The position numbers and the translations under genes were made by a program. The notes below the pieces were generated by a model. The model was not told where the DNA came from. It did no database searches and saw only the letters and a list, made by a program, of their open reading frames with translations. From Lineus longissimus (Eukaryota > Nemertea > Pilidiophora > Heteronemertea > Lineidae): a stretch of DNA of 64,000 nt. The stretch covers positions 19,906,501-19,970,500 of the forward strand of contig NC_088311.1 in assembly GCF_910592395.1 (NCBI RefSeq). The letters run 5' to 3'. Shown piece by piece: positions 60,161-64,000 of the stretch; the first letter of the stretch is position 1, and each line of letters opens with the position of its first letter.

Positions 60161-61388
60161 ACTTTTAGCAGCCAGTATTCTTATGGTTGACGACTGTAAT
60201 CTAGTGCTGTCTACAAAAGGGATATAGGCCAGACGGATTAACAACACTTATCATTATCCTTGGTCCATCAGAAAGCTCATGACATAAAGGACACAATTAC
60301 CGGTATGGAAAATCATCTATCTGAAACATCTTAGCAGACAATGTACTTTCGATTAGCTCCCAGCTACATGTAACAATAAGTTACGCTAAGATCGTTCTCC
60401 ATTCGCGACAGAACTAATGCATCAAAAGGTCATCACATTTTTTCTTTAGTTAAACAAAGCAACAATTTTTCGAAGCAATTATTAATGTACTATACGGTTG
60501 TACTATACGGTGGTCTGTGAGTTTGATTGGTGACTAAGGACACCTAACTAAACTTCCTCGGTGAAGAAGTGTCGCAAATATAAATGCCTTTTGCGCAAAA
60601 ACGTGTACCTACGGAATAAATTATGTACTATTTGTTTCGTCACCTCGTAGGAAGCAAATGTGCGCATGAGACTGGATTCGTCTCAATAGACGCAACATAA
60701 AGTACATGAACTTTTGGACGAAAGATTGATAATGTGACACAAATCGTGGTCATTAGTGTAGAGTAGACTTCAAAAGGCGCCCTTCTACCAATACGCTAAA
60801 CACTATGTCGGATGGGAAAGGAATGAAATAAAGAAACATCCAAGGACCAATTCGGGTCAGGTTTTAAAATCGCAAGTGGGGTATGCACATACAATCAGGG
60901 TTATTCGGTACATTAAGGCAATTATAGATGCTAATTGGCCCAATGAACCACAGATAAGATTCAAGGTCAGGGCATTTTTCAGTGCAATGCCAATAACTGT
61001 AAAATAGCTTGAGTAACGGTGACGCTTGTGATCCTTAGAGCAGATAAGGAACCGGTGAAGCAGTCCCCCGTCATTTTGACGTTACCTATAATTATTATCC
61101 GCTGTAAATCTCTGAGCACGACGGACATGGTGTCGATAGAACCATATTCCTGTACCTTAATCGGACAGGGACGGTTATTGACCCCTCGTTTCACATGTAC
61201 CATAATCCATCACCATACAACACAAGGGGGACTTCTACAACGGTCTCAAACTTTAATCGTTGTCATCGTTAGGGAATGAACATCGGAGACGTTTTTAAAA
61301 TTATGAGGCATGTTTCCCAACAAAATAAATGAATAAAATAAGTTCTGTCATTCTCCTACCAGGGCCAGCCCCTCACATACGGATATAC

Positions 61389-61425
61389 CTCGAGTTGCAT
61401 TGGATGTCATCGACGACCTCAAGTC
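61389..61425 (-). CDS. Candidate upstream EGF exon of the adhesion GPCR (3' border only)
   Basis: A donor (GTATAT) after 61389 would leave two bases, as exon 1 requires. The joined reading, DDIQCNSR followed by YVYGSDYNTCDC, puts a Cys where EGF needs its third. The acceptor side is poor: an in-frame TAA lies a few codons upstream, so the exon would be very short. The start coordinate is only where the open frame begins. Confidence 0.25.
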
Positions 61426-63098
61426 CTTAAGTCTGTTTTCCAAAGACGCACTCAAACCTCAAAAGTTATTCATTGAGTGGCATATTGAGATCTGTGTTTG
61501 TTTGGTATAATGAGAAACAAGAAACACATCGTCTGGATAGATTTACAAGATGCGCAAATATTCTCTGTATGTCATCGATTATACACATAAGTGTCCTTGG
61601 AATCGGTACTCAGCGTATGTTTTAAGAAGAACGTGCGCTGAAACCAAGCCCTTTGCCGTCCAAAGTTTAAAGCTAAGGCGAGCTACTGGAGTGACTTTTA
61701 CAAAAGCTGACTTCGTTTCCAGTAGTTGGTTCAGAAAGCTATTGAGATATCCTACCATTCCGAAGCTCTGGTTGGATTAAACGTTCACATCAAGGGGTAA
61801 AATCCAGCTTGTTATTGTGAATGATGACAGTCATTGCGACGTTTTGTCTACAGATTGAAAGATGACATTCCACTGATACTATGCATGTATTGTATTTATT
61901 TGTGGAAATTTTGCACGCCCAACTACATTGAAAGGAAAAAAAGTTAAAATTGCTTTTTACATAATATCATATATTAGTTTATCATCCAGAACAGACAGTT
62001 GAGCACACAGAAGAAAATGTCTGCAGATCTTTGAAATCCAATATTTTGATAGAAAAAACAGCGTTTTGTTACATATATTGCCGTCACAAAACAACGTTGA
62101 TTTTCTACATGCAGAGGTTTGAAAACACGATCGTGCGGTCATTTACCTCTGCGAACACCCAACTAATTACCAGAGACGAAGTAGAAAACATATATTCTCA
62201 AAAGCTCGATGCGTGGATTGTTTATTGGTGCCGTACTTTTTATGAAAGCCCAATGATAAAATAGCGGCGTCCAATCACCATACTCTGAAGAAGGACGGAA
62301 AAACTTTCAATACTGTTTCAGAGTGGAAATCAGTCCTTAGAATAATAATCCACCATGAGTATTATTCCCCTGAAGACTGGGTGAAATCCAAACATCAAAT
62401 ATCAAAATCATCGGCCTCTCGAATGGCTGAACTATGCTCTTTATACGAGTGCTGTTTACCCTTCTATCAGTGAGGGCAGAAGAGGTATAAAGTTCATAAG
62501 AGAGACCGCGTTTGAATAAAACGACCTGACATGAGCAACTATAGTTAACAGACTTTGTATAATTTTGAGTGCAAGCCATGCATGAAACCGGTATATGACT
62601 CGTGATGATTCCAGTTCTCTTTCCCATAGTTAAAGCAACATATGAACTTAATTTGTCTGTTCCTGCTCAGGTCACTATAGAGATCCGATCGACGTGACCA
62701 TATTTGATATAAGTACCATCCTGAACTTTCTCGACGCAAGGGCCCAACGCGCCGCGTAGCGGCAAAAAAGCGAAGCTGGCGAAACATTTATAACGGGTCA
62801 CCGTCACTTATTATTGGACTTATAGCGCATTTACGGGGTTGCAACTATTTTGCTTTATTGTGTCACCAGGAAAGAAAAGCATGCGACCTAACGCCGATCT
62901 ATTTGTATAAAGTGATAATTGGAAGGTATATAGTAGGAAATATCAATAAAATAATCATTCCATGTCGTCTTTTGAGGGCATTTTTGATTGTAAAAAATAT
63001 ATGTGTACGTCACCGTAGTCTCTGCAATGATAATTTTATCAGAGCAGTCTCGCGCAAGTAGAAGTTCTTTACCTACTAGTTCTTCACTTATTAGTCTC

Positions 63099-63123
63099 AA
63101 CGTCTGGCGCAAAGCCAGACGTT
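63099..63123. repeat. Perfect 10-base-stem hairpin
   Basis: AACGTCTGGC, loop GCAAA, GCCAGACGTT. No flanking gene to explain it. Confidence 0.8.
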
Positions 63124-64000
63124 TTCCATTACGATTTCACTACGATGTTTGACAATAAGGAGCAGTGCGCGAGATATGCTAATGAGCAGACTTCCCTCGC
63201 TTGAGTTTCTGAAGAATGTTCCATATCGCGCTATGCTCATCACTGCTGATTATGACAGGCGTGCAGCGGTAGGTATCTGCTCCCCAACTTCCACCCTAAT
63301 ACGGTACAATAAGTTACCATTTGATGAGAATGGGACAATGCCCTCACTGTGTATGGAGTCATAGGGATAAGAAGACATTATTCATTAGTGTTGGTACAAG
63401 TGATTTTGCCCAAAAAGCATGCGCATTCAAAAAACAAAATATGCAAGGTATCACGTACATGTAACATGACCATGACGACGTGCAGAAAGTGCACTGGCCA
63501 GTGCATACCCTATGGCTATGTATAGTAAACATGGTAAACATGAACAACATCATTATTCATCGGCAGTTCATTTTACTCTGAGCTTTTCCTGAAACATATT
63601 GCCATGATGATTAGGCCTACCATGTACCATGACCAATAACGGCACTAGATCATGTAGATGTCAACAAGTTCACATGAACCGTATAATCCCGCATAATCCC
63701 GCATGGCGCATGTGGGGCATGCGTCTAAACCAAAGCCCCAAAATCACTTGTTTTGGTCTATTTCACTTGTGTTTCCCCCGTCTCCCAGTCCATAATACAT
63801 TTACAGTTTACAATCCCCGATCATGGCCCAACAAAAGGTCATCGGTTGACTAAAGCCAAGGAACACAACTGTTCAATGGATTTATAGTTGAATGCGATCA
63901 AACTACATCTTTTCAATCGTGGATTGTAAATTTAACCCCATGGGCCTAGGGAAGGCCCTATAACAATACTTTCGACACAGTTATTATCTCCGCTGCCTCC

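Larger units (their letters stand above)
59838..64000. other. Probably receptor 5' intron; no firm exon
   Basis: Exon 1 needs upstream coding sequence and a signal peptide, but apart from the 61389 candidate no minus-strand exon is convincing. The frame at 60979-61203 (minus) has no domain and no clean borders. A hairpin lies at 63099-63123. Confidence 0.45.

Noticed and set aside
60979-61203. Upstream receptor exon on the minus strand
   Set aside because: No EGF cysteine spacing, and the possible borders do not give the phase that exon 1 needs.

Overview
This is nuclear DNA from an intron-rich animal, most likely a marine invertebrate. Coding sequence lies in short exons with GT-AG borders, base composition is AT-rich, and there are tRNA-derived SINEs, small inverted-repeat elements and many ACATGTA-like words. 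I cannot fix the phylum: lophotrochozoan, hemichordate, echinoderm and amphioxus genomes all fit. There are no bacterial operons, rRNA genes or CRISPR arrays.

Layout. Bases 1-28267 hold no gene I can support, only repeats: two short inverted-repeat elements (7.2 and 9.7 kb), two inverted copies of a ~0.58 kb element (10.0 and 16.0 kb), a foldback (19.5 kb) and low-complexity arrays. Bases 28268-29176 (+) are the last exon of a Shaw/Kv3-like voltage-gated K+ channel (S1 to C-terminus). Its T1 exons are not visible, and its S4 and S6 gate motifs are reduced. Bases 37358-38333 (+) are a last or only coding exon of an unrecognised ~315-residue, helical, charged protein.

The main content is a large minus-strand gene, 59837 down to 40151: an adhesion G-protein-coupled receptor. 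I rebuilt 26 exons by joining splice sites. Every junction keeps the reading frame, giving 1239 residues (the N-terminus is missing) with the order EGF - EGF - SEA - Ig - Ig - HormR-like - GAIN/GPS - 7TM - Ser/Thr-rich tail. The GPS has KPG where cleaved receptors have HL(S/T), and the conserved TM3/extracellular-loop-2 cysteine pair is absent, so this looks like an uncleaved, structurally divergent receptor. Its introns carry SINEs, satellites and hairpins. Two tandem arrays sit directly against splice acceptors.

The + strand gene ending at 38333 and the receptor ending at 40151 are convergent. The 1.8 kb between them holds a 280-base tandem duplication and a SINE that probably lies in the receptor's 3' UTR. 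Bases 59838-64000 probably contain intron and 5' exons of the receptor; one partial EGF exon candidate ends at 61389. The three genes show no obvious pathway link; a channel and a receptor side by side is not evidence of shared function.
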